Program-made: the position numbers and the translations under genes
In this document: in pieces, positions 15,993 to 25,332 of the stretch
Layout of the letters: every line of letters starts with the position of its first letter
Position numbering within the stretch: position 1 is the first letter of the stretch
The notes under the pieces: generated by a model
What the model was told of the DNA's origin: nothing
Seen by the model: only the letters and a program-made list of their open reading frames with translations
Database searches by the model: none
DNA from: Pseudooceanicola aestuarii
GTDB lineage: Bacteria; Pseudomonadota; Alphaproteobacteria; Rhodobacterales; Rhodobacteraceae
Direction of reading: 5' to 3'
Assembly: GCF_010614805.1 (NCBI RefSeq)
Contig: NZ_JAAFZC010000001.1
Span: forward strand, 2,272,001-2,336,000
Length of the DNA: 64,000 nucleotides

Positions 15993-17566
15993 GCGGGCTC
16001 CTGTTCGTCTTCCAATGCGGCGTCGCCCCAGGGCGACATGATTTCGGTGCAGCCGGAATTCATCCCCTCGCGGCGCATCACCCCGGCAGGGCAGGCGAAG
16101 GCATAGGGCAGGACGGTGCGGCGGGTGGTTTCCACCGGCTTGACCGTTTCCAGGCTGGCGATGACCTCGGTCGGCAGGCTGTCGTCGGCGATGATTTGCG
16201 GTCCGCCTGAGACGTCGATGCGCGGCGCGTGAAAGGCGCCGCCCACATCCAGCCCGCCATCCACCACAAAGGAGGACAGCTGCGACACGGCCGACACGAT
16301 CTTGCGCCCGCCCGATGCGCCGAAGGCAAAGCGCGTGTCGCCCTGTTCGCCCAAAACGGGGCAGACGTTCATCAGGCAGGCCTTGTTCGGCGCCAGGGAG
16401 TTCGGCTTGCCCTGTTCTGGGTCGAACCACATGATGCCGTTGTTCATCAGGAACCCGGTGGTGGGGCTGACCACCCGGCTGCCGAAGATCGACAGCAGCG
16501 TCTGGGTATGGGTGATCATGTTGCCCGCCCGGTCCACGACGGAGAAATGCGTGGTGCAGCCCGGGGCTTCGGGCACCTCGCCATCGTCGCCCATGCTGCC
16601 CAGCCGTTCGGCATAGGCCACGTCCAGCGCGCGGGCATAGGCGGCGTAGGTCTGCGCGGGGGTGGAGAGGTCGGCGCCTTCCAACTGTTCCATCACGCGG
16701 GCAAAGGTCGGGCCGGCGGTCAGGCCGGGCATGACGTGGAACATTGCATCGCGATACCCCACCTGGCGCGGCGCTCCCATCCAGGAGCGGTAGCCGGCCA
16801 GATCCTCGGTCGTCAGAGATCCGCCCTTGGCCTGCACATCCGCAGCCAGCGCCTGGGCCAGATCCCCCTGGTGGAACGCGCGGGCGCCGCCCCGGGCGAT
16901 GGTGTCCAGGCTGTCGGCCATGCGCGACTGGTCCAGCCGGTTGTCGGCCAGCGCCGTCCATCCGGAACCCTTGGGCCAGTGTCCGTCATCCAGGAACATG
17001 GCGGCGGCATCGGCATCTCTGGCCAGTTCGCGCGCGGTGGAGGCGATGATCAGCGCGGCGTACCAATCGACCAGCATCCCTTCCTTGGCATGGGCGATGG
17101 CGGGGGCCAGAAGATCGGCCCAGGGCATCCGGCCCCATCGCTCATGCGCGCGGCCCAGCCCCTCGACCGAGCCGGGCACGGCGATGGCCTTGGCGCCCTG
17201 GACGTTGCGATCCTCCACCACCCGTTCCCAGGGGAAAAGATCACCGGCCTTGCCCTCCCCGGATAGGGGATAATCGTTCACGTTCAATCCTTTGGGGGAC
17301 CTCATGCCGAAGTTGATCGCTGTCGCACTGCCGCTGTCGGCACGCCAGTGGATCGCCGCGCCACCGCCGGCTGGGCCGCTCATCCAGGGTTCCAGCACCC
17401 CGACGACAAAGGAACAGGCCACCGCCGCATCCACGGCATCGCCGCCCGCGCGGAGCACCTCGGCCCCGGCCTCGGCGGCCAGGCGATGCTGCGAGGCGAC
17501 GACACCGCCGGCGGTTTCGATCACATGTTTGCGGGTGTCCTGGCTGGCGGAGAGGGCGGTTCTCAT
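15989..17566 (-). CDS. ggt: Gamma-glutamyltransferase family protein
   Basis: A 525-residue Ntn-hydrolase that cleaves gamma-glutamyl bonds, such as in glutathione. The autoprocessing/catalytic threonine is in GCTTHFSVVDRAGN near residue 338, dividing the chain into large and small subunits. GPAGGGAAIHW and the downstream PTTGFLMNNGIMWFDPE are also family motifs. No signal peptide is evident at the chosen start (MRTALSASQDTR), so it may act in the cytoplasm, unlike the periplasmic E. coli enzyme. It starts one base after the stop of the upstream ATPase gene. Acylases of the same fold are an alternative. Confidence 0.85.
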   Translation of the reverse strand: MRTALSASQDTRKHVIETAGGVVASQHRLAAEAGAEVLRAGGDAVDAAVACSFVVGVLEPWMSGPAGGGAAIHWRADSGSATAINFGMRSPKGLNVNDYPLSGEGKAGDLFPWERVVEDRNVQGAKAIAVPGSVEGLGRAHERWGRMPWADLLAPAIAHAKEGMLVDWYAALIIASTARELARDADAAAMFLDDGHWPKGSGWTALADNRLDQSRMADSLDTIARGGARAFHQGDLAQALAADVQAKGGSLTTEDLAGYRSWMGAPRQVGYRDAMFHVMPGLTAGPTFARVMEQLEGADLSTPAQTYAAYARALDVAYAERLGSMGDDGEVPEAPGCTTHFSVVDRAGNMITHTQTLLSIFGSRVVSPTTGFLMNNGIMWFDPEQGKPNSLAPNKACLMNVCPVLGEQGDTRFAFGASGGRKIVSAVSQLSSFVVDGGLDVGGAFHAPRIDVSGGPQIIADDSLPTEVIASLETVKPVETTRRTVLPYAFACPAGVMRREGMNSGCTEIMSPWGDAALEDEQEPA

Positions 17567-17567
17567 C

Positions 17568-18554
17568 TCAGGCGGCGTCCTTCTGGTACATCGGGCTTTC
17601 GGGATCGTGCAGATGGCATTCCACGCGGCCCGCCCCGGTATCCAGCGGGCGCGGAGCGACCTGTTTGCAATGCGCCTGCGCCATCGGGCAGCGCGGATGG
17701 AAGGCGCAGCCGGAGGGCGGATCAATCGGGTTGGGATAAGCGGTGCCAAGCGAGGTTTCCGGCACGCCCATCGTGGGGTCGGGGGTCAGCACGGAGTTCA
17801 GCAGCGCGCGGGTATAGGGGTGCTTGGGCGCCTCGAACAATTCGGCCACGGGGGCCTCCTCGACGATGCGGCCCAGGTACATCACGGCCACACGGGTGGC
17901 CAGGTGTTCGACAACCGCAAGATCGTGGCTGATGAACAGGTAGGTCAGACCGAATTCGCGGCGCAGCTCTCCCAGCAGGTTCAGGATCTGCGACTGGACG
18001 GAGACGTCCAGCGCCGAGGTGGGTTCGTCGCAGATCACGATCTCCGGCCGCATCACCAGCGCGCGGGCGATGGCGACGCGCTGGCGCTGGCCGCCGGACA
18101 TCTGGCTGGGATAGGTGTTCATCACCCGCTGGGGCAGGCCGACGACGTCCAGGATGTCCTTTACCGCCTTCCGCTGGCTTGCGCTGTCGCCGATCTTGTG
18201 GACGCGCAGCGGCAGGGAGATGATGTCGTAGATCGACTTGCGCGGGTTGAGCGAGGAATAGGGATCCTGAAAGATCGGCTGCAACCGGCTGGCCAGCCCG
18301 CGCCGGTCCAGATCTTCCAGCGACTGGCCCTCCACCAGAACCTGCCCATTGGTGGGTTTTTCCAGGCCCAACAGCAGTTTGGCCAAGGTGGATTTTCCGC
18401 AGCCGGATTCGCCCACCAGGCCCAGAACTTCGCCCTTGTTCAGGGACAGGCTGACCTCGTTCACCGCCGTAAGCGGCTTGCGTTCGCCAAAGAGGCCCTG
18501 TTTCACGGTGTAGGTCTTGCGAACCTTGTCGAGCGTGAGGATGGCATTGCTCAT
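17568..18554 (-). CDS. Peptide-type ABC transporter ATP-binding protein (DppF/OppF-like)
   Basis: A 328-residue ATPase that drives a Dpp/Opp-type importer at the inner membrane. Walker A GESGCGKST, signature MSGGQRQRVAIARAL, Walker B IVICDEPTSALD and the H-loop ISHDL are all intact. The C-terminal oligopeptide extension with clustered cysteines (CAFHPRC, HCKQ) is of the kind that binds an iron-sulfur cluster in OppD/OppF. It overlaps its partner ATPase by 4 bases. Confidence 0.93.
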   Translation of the reverse strand: MSNAILTLDKVRKTYTVKQGLFGERKPLTAVNEVSLSLNKGEVLGLVGESGCGKSTLAKLLLGLEKPTNGQVLVEGQSLEDLDRRGLASRLQPIFQDPYSSLNPRKSIYDIISLPLRVHKIGDSASQRKAVKDILDVVGLPQRVMNTYPSQMSGGQRQRVAIARALVMRPEIVICDEPTSALDVSVQSQILNLLGELRREFGLTYLFISHDLAVVEHLATRVAVMYLGRIVEEAPVAELFEAPKHPYTRALLNSVLTPDPTMGVPETSLGTAYPNPIDPPSGCAFHPRCPMAQAHCKQVAPRPLDTGAGRVECHLHDPESPMYQKDAA

Positions 18555-19561
18555 GCGGGCTCTCCTTCGGCGGCGGTTTCGGCGGACAGGGCGCCGTCGG
18601 GATGCACACAGCGGAAATCGTGGGTGGGGGTGCCACGCACCGGGATCGCCTCCCGGCAGGTGGGGATGGCATGGGGGCAGCGGGTGCGGAAGGCGCAGCC
18701 GGTGACCTCCCCGATGAGGGAGGGGACGATGCCCGGAATGGTGCCCAGCTCGGCGCCGCGCTCCGTCTTGCCGGGCTGTGGAATGCAGCGCAGCAAGCCA
18801 CGGGTATAGGGGTGACTGGGCGCGGCAAAGACCTCCGTCGCGGGGCCGGTTTCGACCAGTTCGCCCGCGTACATCACCGCCACCTTGTCGGCCACGCGGG
18901 CCACAACGCCCAGGTCATGGGTGATCAGGATCATGGCCATGTTCATTTCTTTGGTCAGATCGACCAGCAGGCGCAGGATCTGGGCCTGAATGGTCACATC
19001 CAGCGCGGTGGTCGGTTCATCGGCGATCAGCAGGTCGGGTTCGCACATCAGCGCCAGCGCGATCATCACCCGCTGCCGCAACCCGCCCGACAATTGGTGC
19101 GGATACTGGCCCAGCCGGCTTTCGGCGGAGGTGATGCCGACCTTTTCCAGCAATTCCACCGCGCGCGCGCGGGCGGCGGATTTGGAGACGTTGCGGTGCA
19201 GGCGCAGGGTTTCCATCAACTGGTCGCCGATGGTGTAGGCGGGGTTCAGCGATGTCATCGGCTCCTGAAAGATCATGGCGATCCGGTTGCCACGCAGATC
19301 GCGCATCACCCGGCGCGGTGCACTGCGCAGGTCCGTCGTGTCGAACCGCATTTCATCGGCTTCGCAGGCGATGGCCTTGTCCAGCAGGCCCATAACGGCC
19401 AGCGATGTCAGCGACTTGCCCGACCCGCTTTCGCCCACGATGGACAGGGTTTCGCCGCGCTTCAGATCGAAATCGATGCCGCGCACGGCGTGCAAGGTGC
19501 CGCCGCCGGTGCGGATGTTCAGCGTCAGGTTGCGTACGGAAAGAAGGGTGTCGTCTGCCAT
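18551..19561 (-). CDS. Peptide-type ABC transporter ATP-binding protein (DppD/OppD-like)
   Basis: A 336-residue partner ATPase. Walker A GESGSGKSL has Leu after Ser where Thr is common, but keeps the lysine. The signature LSGGLRQRVMIALAL, Walker B LLIADEPTTALD and the oligopeptide C-terminal segment (CAFRTRCPHA) are typical of DppD. It follows the permease gene by 2 bases and overlaps the DppF-like gene by 4. Confidence 0.93.
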   Translation of the reverse strand: MADDTLLSVRNLTLNIRTGGGTLHAVRGIDFDLKRGETLSIVGESGSGKSLTSLAVMGLLDKAIACEADEMRFDTTDLRSAPRRVMRDLRGNRIAMIFQEPMTSLNPAYTIGDQLMETLRLHRNVSKSAARARAVELLEKVGITSAESRLGQYPHQLSGGLRQRVMIALALMCEPDLLIADEPTTALDVTIQAQILRLLVDLTKEMNMAMILITHDLGVVARVADKVAVMYAGELVETGPATEVFAAPSHPYTRGLLRCIPQPGKTERGAELGTIPGIVPSLIGEVTGCAFRTRCPHAIPTCREAIPVRGTPTHDFRCVHPDGALSAETAAEGEPA

Positions 19562-19563
19562 GA

Positions 19564-20460
19564 TCAGCTCCGTCCTTCGGGGGATGTCACATCGCGCAGG
19601 CCGTCACCCATCAGGTTGATCGCCAGCACCAGGAGAAAGAGAACCGCGCCGGGGATCAGCACCAGCCAGGGTTCGAACAGCATCATGTTCTTGCCCTCGG
19701 AGACCATCAGCCCCCAGGAGGGCGTCGGCGGTTGCACGCCCAGCCCCAGGAAGGACAGCGCCGCTTCCAGCAGGATGGCGTGGGCCATCTCCAGCGTGAT
19801 CACCACGATCAGGTTGTTGAAGATGTTGGGCATGATCTCGGTCAGCAGGATGCGCGGGGTGGAGGCCCCGATCACCTGCGCCGCAGCCACGTAATCCCGG
19901 CGGCTGATTTGCAGGGTGGAGGCCCGCATGACCACCGCGAACCGGTCCCACAGCAGCAGACCCAGCACACAGATCACCACGGTCAAGGATCCGCCCAGGA
20001 TCGCCACCACGGCCAACGCCACCAGCACCACCGGCATCGCCAGCCGCACATTGATCAGGAAGGTCACGACGGCGTCGACACGGCCGCCGAAATAGCCCGC
20101 CGCCACGCCCATGGCGGTCCCGATCACGCCCGAGATCAGCGCCGCGATGGCCCCGATCAGCAGCGAGATCCGCGCGCCGTAGATCAGCCGGGACAGGTAA
20201 TCGCGGCCCAGGTGGTCGGTGCCCAGCGGGTGTTCCCAGGTGCCGCCCAGGAAGACGGGCGGTTCCATCCGCGTCATCAGGCTTTGGGCATAGGGATCAT
20301 GCGGCGCGAGCAATGGCGCAAAGATTGCCACCAGCACCAGCAGCCCGACGATGGACAGGCCGAACAGCAGGCCCATATGCGATTTCGCCCGCGCTTTCAG
20401 CATCTGGCGGGGCGTCGGGCCCTGCACTTCGCGGAACAGAGGATCGGTCGTATCGGTCAT
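19564..20460 (-). CDS. Peptide-type ABC transporter permease (DppC-like)
   Basis: A 298-residue inner-membrane permease. The N-terminal OppC segment with one membrane helix (HMGLLFGLSIVGLLVLVAIF) and the TDHLGRDYLSRLIYGARISL motif before the transport core are diagnostic. The EAA-type loop lies around YVAAAQVIGASTPRILLTEI. The ATG at 20460 is preferred to upstream starts because it begins the family N-terminus one base after the stop of the DppB-like gene. Confidence 0.92.
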   Translation of the reverse strand: MTDTTDPLFREVQGPTPRQMLKARAKSHMGLLFGLSIVGLLVLVAIFAPLLAPHDPYAQSLMTRMEPPVFLGGTWEHPLGTDHLGRDYLSRLIYGARISLLIGAIAALISGVIGTAMGVAAGYFGGRVDAVVTFLINVRLAMPVVLVALAVVAILGGSLTVVICVLGLLLWDRFAVVMRASTLQISRRDYVAAAQVIGASTPRILLTEIMPNIFNNLIVVITLEMAHAILLEAALSFLGLGVQPPTPSWGLMVSEGKNMMLFEPWLVLIPGAVLFLLVLAINLMGDGLRDVTSPEGRS

Positions 20461-20461
20461 C

Positions 20462-21379
20462 TCAGGAGCTCCGCATACGGGGGTCAAGCCAGGCGTTGAG
20501 AACGTCGGCAAGGAAGGTGAAGACGATGTAGAACATCGAGAAGACAAGGATCAGCGCCTGCACGGTGGGCAGGTCGTTGCGCGCGATGCTTTCCCACGCC
20601 AGGAAGCCGGCGCCATGCAGGGCAAAGACGGATTCCACGACGATGGACCCGCCCAGCATGAACCCCATCTGAACAGCCGCCAGGCTGACCACGGGGATGA
20701 TGGCGTTGCGCAGCGCATGTTTGAACATCACCCGGCCTTCGCTGGCGCCCTTGGCGCGGGCGGTGCGGATGTAGTCGGAATTCAGAACGTCCAGCATCCC
20801 GGCGCGTGTGAGGCGCATGATCGCGGGCATGGCGTAATAGCCCAGAACGATGGTGGGCATGATGAAATGGCGCCACGTTGCCGCGCCCGAGGGCGGCAGC
20901 CACCCCAGCTGGATCGCGAAGACGACGATCAGGATCAGACCGAACCAGAACGACGGCATCGCCTGACCGGCGACAGACAGGAACAGCGCCACGCGGTCGA
21001 TGATGGAATTGGGCCGGATCGCCGCGATCACGCCCAGCGGCACGGCGGTCAGCAGCGCGAACAGGATACCGCAAACGCCCAGCGTCATGGTGACTTGCAG
21101 GCGGTCGGCGATCAGGCTCTGAACCGGCAGCTTGAAATAATAGCTTTCACCGAAGTCACCGCGCAGGGCGGCGAACAGCCATTCCCCATATTGGACCAGC
21201 ATGGGCCGGTCGAACCCGTAAAGCCGGCGGATCGCCTCGATATCCTCGCCACTGGCGGTCTCGCCGGCCAGGGCTGCCGCCGGATCACCGGACAGGAAAA
21301 GTAGGGAGAAACTGATGAAACTGACGGTGAGGGCCACTAGCAGAGCGAGGCCCAGGCGTTTCAGGATGAAGGGGAGCAT
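20462..21379 (-). CDS. Peptide-type ABC transporter permease (DppB-like)
   Basis: A 305-residue permease with about six membrane helices. The start (MLPFILKRLGLALLVALTVS) is the usual DppB N-terminal helix. YIRTARAKGASEGRVMFKHA is the EAA loop that contacts the ATPases. It is the first permease gene after the binding protein, separated by about 110 bases that include a GC-rich inverted stretch (gggggcccacaagggcccc-like, 21454-21480). That structure is the kind that lets the binding protein be made in excess. Confidence 0.92.
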   Translation of the reverse strand: MLPFILKRLGLALLVALTVSFISFSLLFLSGDPAAALAGETASGEDIEAIRRLYGFDRPMLVQYGEWLFAALRGDFGESYYFKLPVQSLIADRLQVTMTLGVCGILFALLTAVPLGVIAAIRPNSIIDRVALFLSVAGQAMPSFWFGLILIVVFAIQLGWLPPSGAATWRHFIMPTIVLGYYAMPAIMRLTRAGMLDVLNSDYIRTARAKGASEGRVMFKHALRNAIIPVVSLAAVQMGFMLGGSIVVESVFALHGAGFLAWESIARNDLPTVQALILVFSMFYIVFTFLADVLNAWLDPRMRSS

Positions 21380-21490
21380 TGCGCTTTCCTCTGGCGTCGA
21401 ACGGTTCGCAACCGGTCAGGGGAACGGACTTCGGGCTGGATGGGGAGGGGGGAGGGCGGGGGCCCACAAGGGGCCCCCGCCCGTGTCAGA

Positions 21491-23008
21491 TCACTTCCAG
21501 GTGACATCGACGAAGCGCAGGACTTCGTCCGGGGTCGGCGTATAGACGACCTCCTGGGTGAACACGTAATTGGTGTTGTAGCTGAACATCGGCGCCCAGA
21601 ACGCTTCACCGGTGATCTTCTCGATCGCCTTGGTGTAATACTCGATCCGCTCGTCCGGGTCGGTGGAGCTGTCGGCCACGTTCAGCCATTCCAGCACCTC
21701 GTCGTCGCGGGTGCTGTCCAGCGAGCCGTGCTTGAAGAACTGCGACACCATCGCGGAGGCGTCGTTGATCGAGTAGCTGCCCCAGGTCTGGAAGGACAGC
21801 GGCACCTTGCCATCCATGTTCAGCTCCCGCAGGGCCGAATATTGCAGCATCTTGAAATCGGTCTTGATGCCCACGGCGTTCAGATAGCTGACGATCGCCT
21901 CGGCATATTGCCGGTCGCGATAGGCGTAGAATTCGGTGCTGAACCCGTCCGGGTAGCCTGCTTCGGCCAGCAGTTCCTTGGCCTTCTCGGGGTTGTACTC
22001 ATAGGCGGTCACGTCCTGCACGCAGCCGAACTGGCTGGGGAAACAGGGGGTGTTCACGACCTGGCTCTTGCCCTTCAGCAGCGCGTCGACCAGCTCCTGG
22101 CGGTTGATCGCGTAGTTGACGGCCTCCCGCACCTCTTTCTTGGTGAACGGGTTGTCGGCGCCGGACCGGCCGGCGCTGTCCATTTGCAGGTAGCCGACGC
22201 GCATGGTCGATTCGTTGGAGACGGTGAACTGATCCATCGTCGCCAGCTTTTCCGCCTGGTCCGAGGGCACCTGCCAGATCAGATCGAGCGAGCCGGAGAA
22301 CAGCTCGGCCATCTGCGTGTTCACATCCGGAATGGTGCGGATGTCCACGTTCTTGATCGACGGCTGGCCCTTGGGGCTGTCGTGATAATTCTCGTTCGCT
22401 TCCAGCACGAAATGCTGGCCGGGCACCACTTCGACCACCTTGTAGGGGCCGGTGCCGACGGGTTTCAGACCCATGCCGGAGGGGCCCGCCTCGGCGTAAT
22501 ATTCATCGGGATACATGGACACGGGGCCTGACAGGAATTCGATGGCCGCCGGGAACTTGTCCTTCAGGGTGATGCGCACGGTGTAATCGTCGATCTTCTC
22601 GGCCGATTTCATCCAGTTCACGTTGCGCTGCGTCTTCACGCCGTTCTGCTCGTCCGCGACGTAGTTCACGGTGAACACGACGTCATCGGCGGTGAACGCC
22701 TCGCCGTTGTGGAAGGTCACGCCTTCGCGCAGCTTGAATTCCAGGGTGGTGTCGTCGATCCATTCCCAGCTGGTGGCCAGGTTGCCGACATATTCGTTGG
22801 TCTCGGGATCACGGTAGATCAGCCCGTCCCAGACCGCGCGTTGCAGCACGACGCCCTCGCGAGAGGAGTTGAAGTAGCTGTCGACGTTCTCCAGCTCCTT
22901 GGTGAAGGCAACGCGCAGCGTGTCCGATGCCTTGTCCGCGAAGGCGGGCATGGCCAAGGAGACGGTCAAAGCGGCCAGTCCGGCAGTTCCGAGAAAAATC
23001 CGTTTCAT
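21491..23008 (-). CDS. Peptide-type ABC transporter substrate-binding protein
   Basis: A 505-residue periplasmic binding protein of the SBP_bac_5 family. The signal peptide MKRIFLGTAGLAALTVS...AFA is cleaved near residue 25. The ligand is not set by sequence alone; members bind peptides, glutathione, opines or nickel. The neighbours (gamma-glutamyltransferase and a dipeptidase) point to gamma-glutamyl peptides or glutathione, which is inference. The ATG at 23008 has GGGAAAAG upstream. It is the first gene of the operon and is divergent from an IclR regulator. Confidence 0.92.
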   Translation of the reverse strand: MKRIFLGTAGLAALTVSLAMPAFADKASDTLRVAFTKELENVDSYFNSSREGVVLQRAVWDGLIYRDPETNEYVGNLATSWEWIDDTTLEFKLREGVTFHNGEAFTADDVVFTVNYVADEQNGVKTQRNVNWMKSAEKIDDYTVRITLKDKFPAAIEFLSGPVSMYPDEYYAEAGPSGMGLKPVGTGPYKVVEVVPGQHFVLEANENYHDSPKGQPSIKNVDIRTIPDVNTQMAELFSGSLDLIWQVPSDQAEKLATMDQFTVSNESTMRVGYLQMDSAGRSGADNPFTKKEVREAVNYAINRQELVDALLKGKSQVVNTPCFPSQFGCVQDVTAYEYNPEKAKELLAEAGYPDGFSTEFYAYRDRQYAEAIVSYLNAVGIKTDFKMLQYSALRELNMDGKVPLSFQTWGSYSINDASAMVSQFFKHGSLDSTRDDEVLEWLNVADSSTDPDERIEYYTKAIEKITGEAFWAPMFSYNTNYVFTQEVVYTPTPDEVLRFVDVTWK

Positions 23009-23043
23009 GTCTTTTCCCTGTGTGTTGGATTTTCGGTTGTTAG

Positions 23044-23083
23044 ATGTATCACTATTTGACACATCACATTGGTATATGATCAT
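23044..23083. promoter_or_regulatory. Palindromes in the importer/IclR divergent promoter
   Basis: Two dyads lie between the binding-protein gene and the IclR gene. ATGTATCA (23044-23051) and TGACACAT (23057-23064) form an inverted repeat with one mismatch and a 5-base spacer, and ATGATCAT (23076-23083) is a perfect palindrome. A TTGACA hexamer at 23056-23061 overlaps the first dyad. The local base composition is much AT-richer than the flanks. These are the likely operator and promoter of both units. Confidence 0.5.
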
Positions 23084-23151
23084 CATAATCGAAATGAACG
23101 GGCGGAGGTCAAGTCCTGCTTTTGCCGAACCTTGAAAGGGATGAAGTTTTC

Positions 23152-23925
23152 GTGACGCACAGCCCAACCCAAAAGCAGCACGCCCTGCATGTCGGCACCC
23201 TGGCCAAGGGGCTGAAGCTTTTGCGCGTTTTCGACGAATCACATGCCACGCTGTCGCTGAGCGAACTGGTCACCAGGACCGGGCTGGAAAAAAGCGCGGT
23301 GCAACGGCTGGCACATACGCTTCATGCGGAGGGAATGCTGGACCGCGATCCCGCAACGCGGCGTTACCGTCCTTCCCATGCCTGGCTTGAACTGGCCTAT
23401 GCCTATTACTGGTCCGATCCGCTGATCGCCCGTGCCCTGCCGAAACTGGTGGATCTGTCGCAGGCCCTGGGGGAGACGGTGAACCTGTCGCAGATGTCGG
23501 GAGATCACATCATCTACTCGCTGCGCCTGCCCAGCCAGCGCACCCATTTCGCCGCCTCCATCGTCGGGCGCCGCCTGCCGGCACTGGCCACGGCCTCGGG
23601 GGGGGCGATGCTGTCGACCTGGCCCGAAGCTGAATGGCAGGCGGCCGTCACGGATTGGCCGGTGCATGGCATGACCGCGCGCACAGTGACCGACCGCGCG
23701 GAAATTCGCGCCCGGATTGCCCGCTCCAGCGCCGAGGGCTACATGATCACCGCCCACCAGATGATCCTGAACGAAATCAGCATCTCGGCCCCGATAAAGG
23801 GCGTCAGCGGCCGGTCGGAGGCCGCCGTGCAGGTCGCCGTGTCCGCGCATTCCTATGACGAGGCCCGTGTGCGCGCGGAAATCCTGCCCGCCGTTCTGGA
23901 CACCGCCAACGGTATCCTGGCCTGA
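23152..23925 (+). CDS. IclR-family transcriptional regulator
   Basis: A 257-residue regulator. The winged helix-turn-helix (LSLSELVTRTGLEKSAVQRL) occupies the first ~80 residues and the IclR effector-binding domain the rest (PALATASGGAMLSTWP). The GTG at 23152 is preferred to the TTG at 23122; a ribosome-binding AAGGG lies 11 bases upstream. Being divergent from the importer operon, it most likely controls that operon in response to its substrate or a breakdown product. Confidence 0.88.
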   Translation: MTHSPTQKQHALHVGTLAKGLKLLRVFDESHATLSLSELVTRTGLEKSAVQRLAHTLHAEGMLDRDPATRRYRPSHAWLELAYAYYWSDPLIARALPKLVDLSQALGETVNLSQMSGDHIIYSLRLPSQRTHFAASIVGRRLPALATASGGAMLSTWPEAEWQAAVTDWPVHGMTARTVTDRAEIRARIARSSAEGYMITAHQMILNEISISAPIKGVSGRSEAAVQVAVSAHSYDEARVRAEILPAVLDTANGILA

Positions 23926-24030
23926 GCCGCATCGCCCGCCCGACCCCCGTGCGGGCGGTGCATTGCGCCCGCGGCAGGGGACGGGGCGCAGTCGCCCCCT
24001 CCCGATCGTCGGCCCGCCTGGGCCGCGGCC

Positions 24031-25206
24031 CTATTGCAGCCGTTCGCGCAGGACGCGCAGCATGTTGCCGCCCATGACCTTGGCGATGGTGCCATCGTCC
24101 AATCCGGCCTCCAGCAGCGCATGGGTCAACGCGGCCAGTTCCGAAGTGTCGAAGGCCGTTTCCACCGAACCGTCGAAATCCGAACCCAAGGATACATGAT
24201 CGGCGCCCACCGTCTCCACCGCCGCCACGATCATGGCGGCGATGCCTTCGGGGGCGATGTTGTCACAGGCGACCTCGGCCCAGTAGCCCATGCCGATCAC
24301 GCCACCGGTGGCGGCGATTTCCTGCATCAGATCATCGGTCAGGTTGCGGGTGACGGGACAATGACCGTGCAGGCCGCCATGGGACAGAACCAGCGGAATA
24401 TCCGTCATCGCCAGCACGTCGCGCACCACCTGCGGGCTGGAATGTGCCACGTCCAGGATCATCGGCCGGGCAGCGACCTCGGCCACCACCGCGCGGCCGA
24501 ACTCGGTCAGCCCGTCGCCGCTTTGTCCATGGAGGGATCCGCCCAGCTTGTTGTCAAAGAAGTGTTGCAGCGCGACAAGCCGATAGCCGGCCTGTTCCAG
24601 CCGGTCCAGGTTGGCCAGATCGCCCTCCAGCGGATGCGCCCCCTCGATCCCCAGAATACCGGCCACCTGATCGGATCCGCCGGCGCGGGCCGCCAGCACG
24701 GCGTCCAGATCGGCGCGATTGGTGACGATCTTCAGCATCTCCGGGGCCGCGGCTTCGAAACGGTGCAGTTTTTCCGCCTGGTAGAGCGCGCGTTCCAGCA
24801 GGCTGTTCCAGGTGCGTGGCGGCCACATCTGAACCACGGCGAGCGGGGTGATGTTGTCAAAGGCCTCCGTCGAATTCTCCTCGTAATTCTGGCCTGCCGG
24901 AGATTTGGTCACGGCGGTGAAGACCTGAATTGCGACGTTGCCTTCGATCAGGCGGGGCAGGTCGACCTGGCCGTAATCCGACCGCTCCGTCAGGTCGCGG
25001 TTCCACAGCAGCGGATCTGCGTGCCAGTCGCCGACCACCAGCGTGTCATGCAGCGCCCGCGCCGCGTCGGAGACGGGGTAGGGGTCATGGGCCAGAACTG
25101 AATTGCGGCCCTTTTCCAGTTGCGCCGGAACCAGGATCAGAACCCCGGCGACAGCTATCGCGATCACGATGATCAGCCCGACCAACAGGTTGCGCAGAAA
25201 TCTCAT
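24031..25206 (-). CDS. Membrane-anchored M19 dipeptidase (renal dipeptidase family)
   Basis: A 391-residue zinc dipeptidase of peptidase family M19, which in bacteria cleaves L,D- or L,L-dipeptides such as Cys-Gly. An N-terminal membrane helix (NLLVGLIIVIAIAVAGVLIL) tethers it to the inner membrane with the enzyme outside. Metal ligands are in GDWHADPLLW, ILGIEGAHPLEG, the LSHG motif and LGSDFDG. The ATG at 25206 has AGGGAGGG six bases before it, so it is preferred to the ATG at 25212. It converges with the IclR gene. Cys-Gly cleavage would fit glutathione breakdown with the ggt nearby. Confidence 0.85.
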   Translation of the reverse strand: MRFLRNLLVGLIIVIAIAVAGVLILVPAQLEKGRNSVLAHDPYPVSDAARALHDTLVVGDWHADPLLWNRDLTERSDYGQVDLPRLIEGNVAIQVFTAVTKSPAGQNYEENSTEAFDNITPLAVVQMWPPRTWNSLLERALYQAEKLHRFEAAAPEMLKIVTNRADLDAVLAARAGGSDQVAGILGIEGAHPLEGDLANLDRLEQAGYRLVALQHFFDNKLGGSLHGQSGDGLTEFGRAVVAEVAARPMILDVAHSSPQVVRDVLAMTDIPLVLSHGGLHGHCPVTRNLTDDLMQEIAATGGVIGMGYWAEVACDNIAPEGIAAMIVAAVETVGADHVSLGSDFDGSVETAFDTSELAALTHALLEAGLDDGTIAKVMGGNMLRVLRERLQ

Positions 25207-25332
25207 GGCCATCCCTCCCTTGTGCCCTGCGGCGAAGCCTAGACGCGCCCTGGCGCCAGCTCCAAGGGGAACCCGACGTCACGGATGCTTGAGCGGGGCG
25301 GGGGGGGGAGATCGGCGAAGAGAGCGGGCGGA

